DNA of 64,000 bases, from positions 1,364,001 to 1,428,000 of the forward strand of contig NZ_BAAAWU010000001.1 of assembly GCF_039535235.1 (NCBI RefSeq). Reading direction: 5' to 3'. Under the pieces are notes generated by a model. The model searched no databases, was not told where the DNA came from, and was given only the letters and a program-made list of their open reading frames with translations. Of the stretch, positions 25,172 through 37,237 are shown piece after piece. The translations under genes were made by a program, and so were the position numbers. The first letter of the stretch is position 1, and each line of letters begins with the position of its first letter. Source of the stretch: Streptomyces roseoviridis. GTDB taxonomy: Bacteria; Actinomycetota; Actinomycetes; Streptomycetales; Streptomycetaceae.

Positions 25172-26349
25172 GACTGCGGGTCCTGGGTGGTGCGGGCGTT
25201 CCGGTCGGCGGCGGCGGTGGCGGCGCGCAGGGCCTGCGCGTAGCGGCCGTACCGCTCGTAGCGCTCGACCCGGCGCCGGTTGGCGCGGCGGAAGCGGCGG
25301 GCGACCAGCCGGGCGAGGTCGGCGGCGCCGACCATGCCGGCCTCGGGGCCGAGCTGGGCGCGGGCGATGCGGGCCTCGGGGCGGTAGCCCCGGCCGGTGA
25401 GGTGGCGGCGGAAGGCGTCCCTCGCCGGGCCGATCAGCAGGTCGTCGGCGGCGGAGACGCCACCGCCGATGACGAAGCAGGAGGGGTCGAGGGCGGCGGC
25501 GAGGTTGGCGATGCCGACGCCGAGCCACTGGCCGATGTCCTGGAACAGTTCGACGCACATGGCGTCGCCCTCGCGGGCGAGCTCGGTGATGAGCGGGCCG
25601 GTGATGTCGGGGACGCTGCCCTTGACCCGTTCGATGATGTTGTACGCGACCGGGGAGTCGGCGGCGGCGAGCTCACGGGCCTCGCGGACGAGGGCGTTGC
25701 CGGAGCTGTACTGCTCCCAGCAGCCGCGGTTGCCGCAGGGGCAGCGGTGGCCGCCGGGGACCACCTGCATGTGGCCGAACTCGCCGGCGACCCCGTACTT
25801 GCCGCGCTTGACCTGGCCGTCCTCCAGGATGGCGCCGCCGATGCCGGTGCCCAGGGTGATCATGACGAGGTGGTCCTCGCCGCGTCCGGCGCCGAAGCGC
25901 CACTCGGCCCAGGCGGCGGTGTTGGCGTCGTTGTCGACCATCACGGGGACGGCGAGCCGGTCCTGGAGGGCGTCGCGCAGCGGCTCGTTGCGCCAGGCGA
26001 GGTGCGGGGCGAAGAGCACCCGGGCCCGGTCGGCGTCGACCCAGCCGGCCGCGCCGATGCCGACGGCGTGCACGTCGTGGCGGTCGGAGAGGTCCAGGAC
26101 GAGCTCCACGATGGTGTCCTCGACGACCTTGGGGCTCTTGGACTTGTCGGGGGTCTCGGTGCGGACCTTCTCCAGGATGTTCCCGTCCGCGTCGACGACG
26201 CCGGCCATCACCTTCGTACCGCCGATGTCGATGCCGACGGTCGGCACCCGGGGCGCCGTCAGGTGCGAGCGCCGCTCCCGGGGGCCGATGGTCCGCAGGA
26301 CCGTGCCCCGGGCGGAGCCTCGGCCGGTCAGGTCACGGTAGGTACTCAT
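25168..26349 (-). CDS. ROK-family sugar kinase (glucokinase-like)
   Basis: A 393-residue ROK kinase. It has the phosphate-binding VGIDIGGTKVMAGVVD (37-52), the catalytic Asp in VMVDNDANTAAWAE, the LGTGIGGAI loop, and the ROK zinc site GGHRCPCGNRGCWEQYSSG. Such enzymes phosphorylate glucose or related hexoses with ATP or polyphosphate. No DNA-binding domain precedes it, so it is an enzyme and not a NagC/XylR-type repressor. It lies 36 bp behind the ABC transporter ATPase, so it probably phosphorylates the imported sugar. Confidence 0.88.
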   Translation of the reverse strand: MSTYRDLTGRGSARGTVLRTIGPRERRSHLTAPRVPTVGIDIGGTKVMAGVVDADGNILEKVRTETPDKSKSPKVVEDTIVELVLDLSDRHDVHAVGIGAAGWVDADRARVLFAPHLAWRNEPLRDALQDRLAVPVMVDNDANTAAWAEWRFGAGRGEDHLVMITLGTGIGGAILEDGQVKRGKYGVAGEFGHMQVVPGGHRCPCGNRGCWEQYSSGNALVREARELAAADSPVAYNIIERVKGSVPDITGPLITELAREGDAMCVELFQDIGQWLGVGIANLAAALDPSCFVIGGGVSAADDLLIGPARDAFRRHLTGRGYRPEARIARAQLGPEAGMVGAADLARLVARRFRRANRRRVERYERYGRYAQALRAATAAADRNARTTQDPQS

Positions 26350-26385
26350 CGGCTCGATTCTGCCAGGAGGGAGGTGAAGGGCGCG

Positions 26386-27195
26386 TCACGAAGCGGAAGG
26401 ACGTTCCAGTTCGTGGCGCAGGTCCTCGAGCTCGCTGCCGCCGGCCATCTGCCGGGTCAACTCGTCCAGGGTGACGGAGCCCTTCGTGTGGCTGCCCGCC
26501 ATGACACCGCGCTTCAGCAGGACGAAACGATCACCGACGAGGTAGGCGTGGTGGGGGTTGTGGGTGATGAGGACCACTCCGAGGCCCTGGTCACGTGCCG
26601 CCGCCACGTACTTCAGGACCACTCCGGACTGCTTCACCCCGAGCGCCGCCGTCGGCTCGTCCAGGACCAGGACCTTGGCGCCGAAGTGCACGGCGCGGGC
26701 GATCGCCACGCACTGGCGCTCGCCGCCGGAGAGCGTGCCGATGGGCTGGTCGACGTCCCGCAGGTCGATGCCCATGCGGAGCAGTGCCTCGCGGGTGGTG
26801 GTGCGCATCAGCTCGGTGTCGAGCCGCTTGAAGGGGCCCTTGCCCCGGGTCGGCTCGGAGCCGAGGAAGAAGTTGCGCCACACCGGCATCAGGGGGACGA
26901 CGGCGAGGTCCTGGTAGACGGTGGCGATGCCGCGGTCCAGGGCGTCGCGCGGGTTGGCGAGGGCGACCTCCTCGCCCTCGATGCGGAAGGTGCCGGCGTC
27001 GTGCCCGTGCAGACCGGCGATGATCTTGATGAGGGTGGACTTGCCGGCGCCGTTGTCACCGAGCACGCAGGAGATCTCCCCCGCGTGCACCTGCAGAAAG
27101 ACCCCTTCGAGGGCCCGGATGTTGCCGTAGTACTTGCTGACGGCGTCGAGCTCGACCAGCGGCCCGGGCGCGGGGGTCTTCGTCGTCGTGGTCAC
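26386..27195 (-). CDS. Sugar ABC transporter ATP-binding protein (CUT2 type, single domain)
   Basis: A 269-residue ATPase: Walker [11 protein letters not shown], signature [20 protein letters not shown], Walker [16 protein letters not shown] and switch LITHN. The sequence matches CUT2 ATPases (Rbs/Xyl/Frc type) but has one nucleotide-binding domain instead of the usual tandem pair of about 500 residues; short forms occur in the FrcA and XylG branch. It starts with GTG 27195 overlapping the permease stop. Confidence 0.88.
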   Translation of the reverse strand: MTTTTKTPAPGPLVELDAVSKYYGNIRALEGVFLQVHAGEISCVLGDNGAGKSTLIKIIAGLHGHDAGTFRIEGEEVALANPRDALDRGIATVYQDLAVVPLMPVWRNFFLGSEPTRGKGPFKRLDTELMRTTTREALLRMGIDLRDVDQPIGTLSGGERQCVAIARAVHFGAKVLVLDEPTAALGVKQSGVVLKYVAAARDQGLGVVLITHNPHHAYLVGDRFVLLKRGVMAGSHTKGSVTLDELTRQMAGGSELEDLRHELERPSAS

Positions 27196-28247
27196 TTGGC
27201 GGCCTCCACGCGCTTGCGGATCCAGGCGTTCAGGAGCGTGGCGAGCAGCAGCATGGCGCCCAGGAAGAACTTGAACCAGTCCGGGTTCCACTCCGCGTAC
27301 ACGATGCCCTTGCCGGTCATGCCGAAGATGAGGGCGCCGACCGCGGAGCCGATGGCGGAGCCGTAGCCGCCGGTGATCAGACAGCCGCCGATGACGGCCG
27401 CGATGATGTAGATCAGCTCGTTCCCGACGCCCTCGCCGGACTGGACGACGTCGAAGGAGAGCAGCAGGTGCTGGCCGGAGACCCAGGCGCAGAACGCCAC
27501 CCCCATGTAGAGGCCGATCTTGGTCCGGTGGACCGGGACGCCGACCGCGCGGGCGGCGTCGGCGCCGCCGCCGACGGCGAAGATCCAGTTGCCGAAGCGG
27601 GTCCGCAGCAGGATCCAGGTGGCGACGGCGACGAGGACCAGCCACCACAGGATGGTGACCTTGAGCTCCACGCCGCCGACGGTCCAGGTGGAGGCGAAGA
27701 GCGCGCGGGCGGAGGGGAAGCCCTCCATGTCGGCGATCGACTTGGTGGACACGGTGCCGCTGATCAGCTTGGTGAAGCCGAGGTTCAGGCCGGTCAGCAT
27801 GAGGAAGGTGCCGAGGGTGATGATGAAGCTCGGCAGTTTGGTGCGGGTCAGCATGAAGCCGTTGAACGCGCCGATGGCGAGCGTGACGAGCAGCGAGACG
27901 CCGACCCCGACCCAGACGTTCGCGGTCATCTGGTAGCTGAACATCGAGGAGATCAGCGCCGAGCTGGTGACCAGGACGCCGGCGGACAGGTCGAACTCGC
28001 CGCCGATCATCAGCAGGGCGACCGGCACGGCCATGATGCCGATGGTGGACGCCGCGTAGAGGACCGTGCCGAGGCTGGAGGGGCGCAGGAAGCCGTCGGC
28101 GACCACGGAGAAGAAGAGGAAGACGGCGACGGCGCCGACGACCGAGCCGAGCTCGGGCCGGGCGAGCAGCTTCTTCAGCGGCGAGGTGCGCAGCAGGCGT
28201 TCGTCGACGTGGTCGAGCCCGTCGGAGGGCGGGGCGGCGGCGCTCAT
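27192..28247 (-). CDS. Sugar ABC transporter permease (CUT2 type)
   Basis: A 351-residue permease of the RbsC/XylH family with eight to ten membrane helices. It shows [40 protein letters not shown] and the cytoplasmic coupling loop [20 protein letters not shown]. It forms the membrane channel with itself as a dimer. It overlaps the binding-protein gene by ATGA and the ATPase gene by GTGA. Confidence 0.92.
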   Translation of the reverse strand: MSAAAPPSDGLDHVDERLLRTSPLKKLLARPELGSVVGAVAVFLFFSVVADGFLRPSSLGTVLYAASTIGIMAVPVALLMIGGEFDLSAGVLVTSSALISSMFSYQMTANVWVGVGVSLLVTLAIGAFNGFMLTRTKLPSFIITLGTFLMLTGLNLGFTKLISGTVSTKSIADMEGFPSARALFASTWTVGGVELKVTILWWLVLVAVATWILLRTRFGNWIFAVGGGADAARAVGVPVHRTKIGLYMGVAFCAWVSGQHLLLSFDVVQSGEGVGNELIYIIAAVIGGCLITGGYGSAIGSAVGALIFGMTGKGIVYAEWNPDWFKFFLGAMLLLATLLNAWIRKRVEAAK

Positions 28248-29263
28248 CGGGTGCCCCGCTCGGTGTAGCCCTTCAGCGCCCCGGCCTGGTCCTTGGTGAT
28301 GATCTGCGGTCCGGTCAGGACCGGCTTGCCGCCGCCGAGGACGTCGGCGTTGTAGCGGTAGAGCCAGAGCAGGTCGACGGCCTGGTAGCCCTGGAGATAG
28401 GGCTGCTGGTCGACGGCGAAGCCGAGGGTGCCGGCCTCCAGGGCGCCGGCCACCTTGGCGTTGAGGTCGAAGGTGTCGACCTCCGCCTTGCTGCCGGCGG
28501 TCTTCTTCGCCTGCACGGCGGCGTCGGCGAAGGGCGCGCCGAGGGTCACGACGGCGTCGATCGACGGATCGGACTGGAGCTTGGCCAGGACGGACGCCTG
28601 GACGTCGGGCATGTTGGTGCCGTCGACGTACAGGTTCTGCAGGTCGCCGTCGAAGGTCTTCCTCGCTCCGGCGCAGCGCTGCTCGTGCCCGACGTTGCCC
28701 TGCTCGTGCAGGACGCACAGGGCCTTCTTGCGTCCGCGCCGGTCGAGCTCCTCGCCGACGGCCTCACCGGCGACGGTCTCGTCCTGGCCGATGTGGGTGA
28801 GGGCGCCGAACGCCTTGGACTGCTCGGCTCCCGAGTTCACGGTGATCACCGGGATGCCGGCCTTGACGGCCTTCTCGACGGCCGTCCTCATCGCGTCCGG
28901 CTTGGCGAGGGAGACGATGAGGCCGTCGACCTTCTTCGCCACGTACGAGTCGATGAGCTGGGCCTGCGTCTGCGCCTCGTCGCTGTGGGCGTAGAGGAAG
29001 TTGATGTTGTCCTTGACCGCGGCCTGCTTGGCACCGTTCTGGACGATGTCCCAGAAGGTGTCGCCGTCGCCCGAGTGGGTGACCATGGCGAAGGTCCAGC
29101 GAGGGGTGTCCACGGCCGCCCTGCCCTGGGCGGCGGCCGCCTTGCGGGCGTCCTCCGCGCGCTTGCCGCCGGTGCTGCTGCATCCCGCGAGCGCGGCGGT
29201 CAGCGCCACCGCGAGCACGGCGCCGACAGCCGCGCGTACCCCTCCGTCAGGAACCCTGGTCAC
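28244..29263 (-). CDS. Sugar ABC transporter substrate-binding lipoprotein
   Basis: A 339-residue periplasmic-binding protein of the ribose-binding (peripla_BP_4) type, with lipobox LAGC near residue 28, [39 protein letters not shown] and [10 protein letters not shown]. The start is GTG 29263, because AAAGGAGGG lies 9 bases upstream and the signal peptide then has normal length; the longer frame has no ribosome site. It is the first gene of the operon binding protein-permease-ATPase-kinase-unknown. Confidence 0.9.
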   Translation of the reverse strand: MTRVPDGGVRAAVGAVLAVALTAALAGCSSTGGKRAEDARKAAAAQGRAAVDTPRWTFAMVTHSGDGDTFWDIVQNGAKQAAVKDNINFLYAHSDEAQTQAQLIDSYVAKKVDGLIVSLAKPDAMRTAVEKAVKAGIPVITVNSGAEQSKAFGALTHIGQDETVAGEAVGEELDRRGRKKALCVLHEQGNVGHEQRCAGARKTFDGDLQNLYVDGTNMPDVQASVLAKLQSDPSIDAVVTLGAPFADAAVQAKKTAGSKAEVDTFDLNAKVAGALEAGTLGFAVDQQPYLQGYQAVDLLWLYRYNADVLGGGKPVLTGPQIITKDQAGALKGYTERGTR

Positions 29264-29622
29264 GAGGCCGTGCCCTCCTTTGTGTCCTTCTGCGTGCATT
29301 GCAGTATCGGTCATGGGGGTCGCGCCGATCTTCAGCGGGGCCTGCGTCGCCGTCGGCGCGGCGGGCGCCGACGCGTCGGAGCGTAGCCCCGGGCGCGGGT
29401 CACCGATAGGTGACCGGCATCGACGGGCACCCGATCCGCCCCGCCGAGCCGGCCGCCGGCCCTGGCCGACGGCGGCCGGCTCGACGAGGGGACCGAACCG
29501 GCCACGGAGGAGGCGTTGAACGGCCAATCTCGCTCGTGGCGGAAGGAGTTGGTCCGTTCCGCCGCGCCACCGGTTTGACCTCCTGCACCATACGCAGCGG
29601 TACCGATCGACTACATACCGCA
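29264..29622. other. Divergent intergenic region, sugar operon / coiled-coil gene
   Basis: This 359-bp gap holds the promoters of the leftward sugar operon and the rightward coiled-coil gene. GATACT near 29303-29308 on the minus strand is a possible -10 box, and TTGACC at 29576-29581 a possible rightward -35 box. Neither has a convincing partner. No gene or clear repeat is seen. Confidence 0.3.
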
Positions 29623-31023
<1,401 letters not shown>

Positions 31024-31497
31024 CGGCGGGCAGGGGGGCCGGTTGCCGGTGCGGGCCGGCACCCCTGCCGGCGGCCTGACGGCGACGAGGCAGCGTCCTG
31101 AGCCCGGCCGGCCGGGGTGCCCGGCGGGCCCGGTCACCCGCTGAAGGCATGCCGCGCCCCGGATCCCCCGCAGCGGGGCAAGGGTCGCGCTGCGGGGCGC
31201 GGTGGTGCCGGGCCCGAGCCCGTCCCGTAGCCGTACGCGCGGTCGCCGGTCGCCGGTCGCCGCCGCGCCCGTACCCGCGGCGACGGACGGTCCGTCGCCG
31301 GGGTCCGCCGGTAGGCGCCTCGGTCGGCCCGGCCGGGCGGAACGGGGACCCGGCGGGAAGGTGGGAGCGGGGCGGGGCGGGAGGTGGTCGGGGCGGGCCG
31401 ACCAGGCGGGGCGGTGGGGCCGCGAGGCCGGATGGTCGGGTGGTCGGGTGGCCGGGCGTTCCTTGACACCCGATCCGTTCCGCACCACCTTGGGCGC
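31024..31497. other. Intergenic region with terminator-like hairpin and short tandem repeats
   Basis: This 474-bp gap holds no credible gene. CCCCGCAGCG (31166-31175) and CGCTGCGGGG (31188-31197) form a 10-bp hairpin that may terminate the coiled-coil gene. ggtcgcc is repeated three times at 31241-31261. A G/T-rich run (ggtcgggtggtcgggtgg) lies just before the promoter of the Gfo/Idh/MocA gene. Confidence 0.45.
31463..31491 (+). promoter_or_regulatory. Putative leaderless promoter of the Gfo/Idh/MocA gene
   Basis: TTGACA (31463-31468), a 17-bp spacer and CACCTT (31486-31491) would start transcription at or next to ATG 31498. No ribosome site precedes this ATG, which fits a leaderless mRNA. 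The -35 box is perfect; the -10 box is weak. Confidence 0.45.
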
Positions 31498-32502
31498 ATG
31501 CGGATCGGACTGGTCGGGACGGGGCGGATCGGCGGCTTCCACGCGGGAGTGCTCGCCCGGCACCCGGAGGTGGAGGCCCTGGTGCTCGCCGACGCCGACG
31601 GGGAGCGGGCCGCGCGCGTGGCGGGGGCACTGGGGGCCGAGGCGGCGCCGACGGTGGAGGCGCTGTTCGAGCAGCACGCGCTCGACGCGGTGGTGATCGC
31701 GTCGGCGACGGCCGCGCACGCGGAGTTGATCCGGCGGGCCGCCGCGGCCGGGCTTCCCGCCTTCTGCGAGAAGCCGATCGCGCTCGACGTGCCGGGGACG
31801 CTCGCCGCGCTCGACGCGGTCGCGGCGGCCGGAACCCAGCTCCAGCTGGGGTTCATGCGGCGGTTCGACGCCGGGTACCGGGCGGCGCGGGAGGCCGTCG
31901 GATCGGGCCGGCTCGGGCGGCTGCACACCGTACGGGCGGTGACCTCGGACCCGGCGCCGCCGCCCGCCGCCTATCTGCCCCTGTCGGGCGGGCTGTTCCG
32001 GGACTGTCTGGTCCACGACTTCGACATCGTGCGCTGGGTGACGGGCCGGGAGGTGGTGGAGGCGTACGCCACCGGGTCGGACGCGGGGCCCGCGATGTTC
32101 CGCGCGGCCGGGGACGTGGGCACGGCCGCCGCGCTGCTGACCCTGGACGACGGCACGCTGGTCACGGCCACCGCGACCCGCTGCAACGGCGCCGGCTACG
32201 ACGTACGGATGGAGCTGGCCGGGGAGCGGGCACAGCTCGCCGTCGGGATGGACGAGCGGACTCCGCTGGAGTCGCTCGAACCGCAGGGCCCGCCGCCGCC
32301 CGCCAAGCCCTGGACCGGTTTCCTCGAGCGGTTCGCGCCGGCGTACGAGGCGGAGCTCGACGCCTTCGTCGGCCTGGTGCGCGGGGAGCGCGGCAACCCC
32401 TGCGACGGGCGCGAGGCGCTCGCCGCCCTGCGGATCGCGGAGGCGTGCGAGCGCTCGCGCCGCGAACGGCGCCCGGTGCGGATCGACGAGGTGCCGGCCT
32501 AG
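31498..32502 (+). CDS. Gfo/Idh/MocA-family NAD(P)-dependent dehydrogenase (inositol dehydrogenase-like)
   Basis: A 334-residue oxidoreductase: Rossmann start RIGLVGTGRIGGFHAGVLAR, the family Glu-Lys-Pro motif in AFCEKPIAL, and the substrate-site HDFDIVRWVTG with its Asp/His. It most resembles myo-inositol 2-dehydrogenases, which oxidise inositol to 2-keto-inositol. No other inositol genes are nearby, so the substrate may be another polyol or sugar. It starts at ATG 31498; the longer frame reads through low-complexity sequence. Confidence 0.85.
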   Translation: MRIGLVGTGRIGGFHAGVLARHPEVEALVLADADGERAARVAGALGAEAAPTVEALFEQHALDAVVIASATAAHAELIRRAAAAGLPAFCEKPIALDVPGTLAALDAVAAAGTQLQLGFMRRFDAGYRAAREAVGSGRLGRLHTVRAVTSDPAPPPAAYLPLSGGLFRDCLVHDFDIVRWVTGREVVEAYATGSDAGPAMFRAAGDVGTAAALLTLDDGTLVTATATRCNGAGYDVRMELAGERAQLAVGMDERTPLESLEPQGPPPPAKPWTGFLERFAPAYEAELDAFVGLVRGERGNPCDGREALAALRIAEACERSRRERRPVRIDEVPA

Positions 32503-32520
32503 GCGGGTGCCTCCTGGGCT

Positions 32521-33051
32521 TCAGCCGCCGGCCGGCATCACCGTGCCCTGGGCCACCGCGCACAGCGTCTCGGTCCCTTCCGCGTCGGCGGTCAGCAGGT
32601 CGCAGCGGACGACGGCCTGTCGCCGTCCGGCGTGGACGACGCGGGCGCGGGCGCGCAGGACCGCTCCGACCGCCGGGCGGAGGTACTGGATGGTGAAGCC
32701 GCCGGTCAGGACGGCCGGGCCGAGGGCGGCTCCGCCGGCGAAGGTGAGGGCGTTGTCGGCGGCGTAGGAGAGCACTCCGCCGTGCAGGAAGCCGTTCTGC
32801 TGGTGCAGTTCCTCGCGGATGTCCAGTTCCAGAGTGGCGGCGCCGTCACCGAAGGCGGTGATCCGGGCGCCGAGGAGGCGACTGAAGGGCTGGCTGTCGA
32901 GGACCTTCTGGGCGAGGTCGAGGGCGGGGCCGGGACGGTCGGAGGAGGCGGGGCCGGGACGGTCGGTCGCGGGCCCGCCCCGGTCGGTCGCGGGCTCGAC
33001 CCGGTCGGTCGCGGGCTCGACCCGGTCGGTCGGGGGGTTCACGGGGCTCAC
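32521..33051 (-). CDS. PaaI-like hotdog thioesterase with repeat-encoded N-terminus
   Basis: A 176-residue protein. Residues about 45-175 form a hotdog thioesterase with the catalytic region HQQNGFLHGGVLSYAADNA, as in PaaI-type acyl-CoA thioesterases. The first 42 residues are degenerate repeats of DRVEPAT / DRPGPA, encoded by 21-bp tandem repeats, and are probably unstructured. It begins with GTG 33051 behind AGGAG, 16 bp after the P450 stop, so the two are likely co-transcribed. The real start could be the second GTG, three codons later. Confidence 0.8.
   Translation of the reverse strand: MSPVNPPTDRVEPATDRVEPATDRGGPATDRPGPASSDRPGPALDLAQKVLDSQPFSRLLGARITAFGDGAATLELDIREELHQQNGFLHGGVLSYAADNALTFAGGAALGPAVLTGGFTIQYLRPAVGAVLRARARVVHAGRRQAVVRCDLLTADAEGTETLCAVAQGTVMPAGG
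32959..33032. repeat. 21-bp tandem repeats within thioesterase gene
   Basis: ccggtcggtcgcgggctcgac occurs in two exact copies (32980-33000, 33001-33021), flanked by a partial copy and a diverged copy. It encodes seven-residue repeats at the N-terminus. Confidence 0.85.
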
Positions 33052-33067
33052 GGGGCTCCTAGGGGTT

Positions 33068-34249
<1,182 letters not shown>

Positions 34250-34560
34250 CGGTCCAGGCTAGGCGCCGCCGTCCGGGTCGGGGAGGTCGAGAGGGCCGGC
34301 GCCGTGGACGAGCAGTGCGATCCGGACACGGTTGTCGAGGCCGAAGGTGGCCGGAATCCGCGAGTCGTGGGTCTTGACGGTGGGGACGCCCATGACGGCG
34401 ATGTACGCGGGCGGGGGCCGGGCGGCGGGGGTGCGGCGACCGGTCGATACCAAAGTCGCGCGGGGGGCGGCTTCGGTCGTACGAACGTCGGACGCGAGCC
34501 CCACGAGACGGATACCGACGGCCGACGCGGCGCGGGCGGCGCATGGATCACGATCGGGGC
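34250..34560. other. Intergenic region upstream of P450 gene
   Basis: This 311-bp region separates the P450 from a small rightward membrane-protein gene. It includes an 81-codon minus-strand frame (34259-34504) that I do not accept as a gene. GGTATC near 34446-34451 on the minus strand may be a -10 box. No clear operator was found. Confidence 0.3.
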
Positions 34561-34782
34561 ATGAAGAGGTTTCTCGAAGTCACGGGCTTCCTGATGATGG
34601 TCTTCGGCGTGGCCGGAGTGATCCGCGAGCTGACCGACGGCTGGTTCAAACTGCTCGGCATGACCCGGTTCCTGACGGAGAACGTCGGGTTCCTGCACGG
34701 CCACGAGGTCTTCGCGAACATCGTGATCGCGGCCCTGGGCGTGGCGATACTGGTGGTGTCGGACCGGGTGCCACGCCACTGA
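34561..34782 (+). CDS. Small membrane protein
   Basis: A 73-residue protein with two predicted membrane helices (FLEVTGFLMMVFGVAGVI and ANIVIAALGVAILVVS) joined by a polar loop. Its codon use is typical for the genome. The start is ATG 34561; ATG 34543 in the same frame adds six residues and cannot be excluded. The family and function are unknown to me. Confidence 0.6.
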   Translation: MKRFLEVTGFLMMVFGVAGVIRELTDGWFKLLGMTRFLTENVGFLHGHEVFANIVIAALGVAILVVSDRVPRH

Positions 34783-35051
34783 CCGGGCCGCCCTGCGTGC
34801 TTTCCGAGCCGGCCCTGCCGGGCCTCCCCCGGCGGGCCGTTTCCAGAACCCCGCCACGTCACCCGCGCCCGCCCATCTGAACCGGTCTTCCTCCTCGTCC
34901 TGCTCCGGGATGCCGGCGGCGCGCGCTGGAGAGGGGCTCGTGGAGGGCCACTCCCACCGGATCAACGCTCCGCAACGCCCGCTTCAGCGAGGCGAACCTC
35001 CCGTGCCGGATCCCGTACAGGCGGGGGACCCGGAGCAGGTCGAAACGGCCG

Positions 35052-35414
35052 TCACTTCTCGTCGAGGTCGGCGAGGAGCGGCGCCAGGCGGTGGGTGAGG
35101 GCGCCGCGGGCGTGGACGGCGGCGCCCGCGACGGCGAAGGGGACGGACGCCGCGAGCAGGCCGAGGAGTTCGGGCCAGTCACGGGACTCGTAGCACGGCT
35201 CGTCGTGGTGGTAGTCGCCCGAGAGCAGCGTGCCGCAGTCGTTGCCCCGGTCCGTCTCGTACGGGGTGAGGAGCAGCACCGCGCACCACACCCACAGCAG
35301 CGCGGCGACGGTCAGCAGGCAAAGGCCCCAGCCCTGGGTGCGGACCGCCCGTGCGCGGAGCGTCTCGACCGGCGAGGGGACGGGGCGGGGGTGGCGCGGG
35401 TGGCGTGTGGTCAT
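35052..35414 (-). CDS. Hypothetical two-span membrane protein
   Basis: A 120-residue protein with helices WGLCLLTVAALLWVWCAVLL (about 31-50) and LGLLAASVPFAVAGAAVHA. The short loop between them (TDRGNDCGTLLSGDYHHDEP) has two cysteines and would be outside the cell. It starts at ATG 35414, directly behind the EamA gene (11 bp), and may share its transcript. Confidence 0.55.
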   Translation of the reverse strand: MTTRHPRHPRPVPSPVETLRARAVRTQGWGLCLLTVAALLWVWCAVLLLTPYETDRGNDCGTLLSGDYHHDEPCYESRDWPELLGLLAASVPFAVAGAAVHARGALTHRLAPLLADLDEK

Positions 35415-35425
35415 GACCGGTGAAC

Positions 35426-36352
35426 CTACCCGGCGTCCCGGTCGGCGGCCCGGCGGCCCCACGTGGTGCCCGCCAGCACGAGGACCGCGCCCGCGAGACC
35501 GAGGGCGCCGGGGCGGTCACCCGCCAGGGCGATGCCCGCGGCGGCGGCCCACAGGGGCTCGGTGCCCAGCAGCAGGCTGACCCGGGAAGGCGACGTGCGG
35601 CGCACCGCCCACATCTGCACGAAGAAGGCGAAGAGGGTGCAGAAGACGGAGAGGAAGAGGAGTCCTGCCCATGCGCGCGGCCCGAAGCCGAGCGCGACCG
35701 ACCAGGGCGAGGCCCCGGTGGCGGGCGCGGCGGCGAGGAGCGCGAAGACGGCGACGGCGGCGCCGAGCTGGACGGTGGTGAGGGAGAGCGAGTCGGCGCT
35801 CCGCACGGCCTTGATCCGCGACATCGCGAGGACGTGCACGGTCCGGGCGAGGGCGGCGAGCAGCATCAGCAGGTCGCCGGCCGACGGTGCGGTGAAGCCC
35901 GCGCCCTGGGTCAGCAGGATCACGCCCGTCACGGAGAGCGCCGCGGCGGCGAGGAAGGCGCGGGGCGGCCGGACCCGGGTCACGGCCGCCTCGGCGAGCG
36001 GGGTGAAGATCATGGTGAGGCTGATGATCAGGCCCGCGTTGGTGGCGGAGGTGTGGACGACTCCGTAGGTCTCCAGGAGGAAGATTCCGGCGAGGATCAG
36101 TCCGAGGAGGCCCGCGCCGCGCCACTGTGCCGCGTCCAGCGCCCGCAGCCTGCGCCATCCGGCGACGACGAGCACCGGCAGCACCACGGCGAACCGCAGG
36201 ACGAGCACGGCGATCACGGTGTGGGTGGCGGTGATGCCCTTGGCGGCGAGGTAGCTGGTGCCCCAGACCACCGCCACGAGGAGCACGGGCAGGTCGGTGA
36301 GCCAGGCCCGGCGCGGGGCGCCGAGGGGCAGGGGTGCGGCAAGCGAGGACAT
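35426..36352 (-). CDS. EamA/DMT-superfamily transporter
   Basis: A 308-residue drug/metabolite transporter with ten predicted helices in two EamA repeats: LPVLLVAVVWGTSYLAAKGI starts the first and RAWAGLLFLSVFCTLFAFFV the second. GTEPLWAAAAGIALAGDRPG is the usual motif near the end. Members export amino acids, nucleosides or drugs; the substrate is not evident here. Confidence 0.85.
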   Translation of the reverse strand: MSSLAAPLPLGAPRRAWLTDLPVLLVAVVWGTSYLAAKGITATHTVIAVLVLRFAVVLPVLVVAGWRRLRALDAAQWRGAGLLGLILAGIFLLETYGVVHTSATNAGLIISLTMIFTPLAEAAVTRVRPPRAFLAAAALSVTGVILLTQGAGFTAPSAGDLLMLLAALARTVHVLAMSRIKAVRSADSLSLTTVQLGAAVAVFALLAAAPATGASPWSVALGFGPRAWAGLLFLSVFCTLFAFFVQMWAVRRTSPSRVSLLLGTEPLWAAAAGIALAGDRPGALGLAGAVLVLAGTTWGRRAADRDAG

Positions 36353-36449
36353 GGCGGCGAGGTCTCCGGCTCTTGTTGCGGGGTGGAGACTTCGGCGGCT
36401 CTCACGCGGGCGCGATCACCGTATCCGCCGGACAACGGTGGTGGCTACA

Positions 36450-37064
36450 TCATTCGCCGACGGTGCCGAAGCGGGGGCGGCCGGCGAGCTCGTAGGTGTG
36501 GATGCCGACGCCCGCGGCGGTGGTGCGGGCGTCGAGCAGCCGGAAGGCGCTCGGGGTCGCCCCCTCGCGGAACAGCCGGCGGCCGCTGCCGAGGACCACG
36601 GGGAAGACCAGCAGGTTCAGCCGGTCGATGAGGTCGTGGGCGAGCAGGGTCTGCGCCAGGCCGCCGCTGCCGTGCATCTGGATCTCACCGTCCACGCGCT
36701 GCTTGAGCGCGGCGACGGCATCGGCCGGGTCGCCCCGCAGCACCGTGGTGGTGGGCCAGTCGCCGGAGGTGAGCGTGGTGGAGACGACGTACTTCGGAAG
36801 CGCGTTGAGCGGGCCCGCCACCGGGTCGTCGGGGTCGGTCTGGTGCGGCCAGTAGCTCGCGAAGATGTCGTAGGTGCGGCGGCCGAGGAGGAAGGCGGCG
36901 GGCCGGGCGAAGACCTCGTTGACGAAGCGGCCGAAGTCCTCGTCGAGGTACGGGGCGACCCAGCCGCCCTGGTCGAAGCCGCCGCTCGGGTCCTCCTCCG
37001 GGCCGCCGGGGGCCTGGTAGACGCCGTCGAGGGTGAGGAACTGGGTGAGGCTCAGGGTGGCCAT
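36450..37064 (-). CDS. RibD/DHFR-fold reductase family protein
   Basis: A 204-residue protein of the dihydrofolate-reductase-like (RibD C-terminal) family: SLTQFLTLDGVYQAPGGPEE, LLGRRTYDIFASYWP, GEIQMHGSGGLAQTLLAHDL and NLLVFPVVLGSGRRLF. It probably binds NADPH; the substrate is unknown. It starts at ATG 37064 and is divergent from an SDR gene 173 bp away. Confidence 0.85.
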   Translation of the reverse strand: MATLSLTQFLTLDGVYQAPGGPEEDPSGGFDQGGWVAPYLDEDFGRFVNEVFARPAAFLLGRRTYDIFASYWPHQTDPDDPVAGPLNALPKYVVSTTLTSGDWPTTTVLRGDPADAVAALKQRVDGEIQMHGSGGLAQTLLAHDLIDRLNLLVFPVVLGSGRRLFREGATPSAFRLLDARTTAAGVGIHTYELAGRPRFGTVGE

Positions 37065-37237
37065 GACGAATGCCCTCTCTTCCGCTCTTTCCGGACCATC
37101 GTGTCCCACCCGTGTCGACCCCGCCCGCCCGCGGATCTCATCGGTGGTCGCGTCGCCGTCCGTTTCCCGCCAGCGCCGGCCGCACCACCACCGTTTGATT
37201 GAACTCGCAACGACAACCGATGTGCGAGGAGTACGCG

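Noticed and set aside
34259..34504. 81-codon minus-strand frame behind the P450 start
   Set aside because: It has no ribosome site, its composition is uneven and it overlaps the likely P450 promoter region; part reads like protein, but there is no supporting motif.
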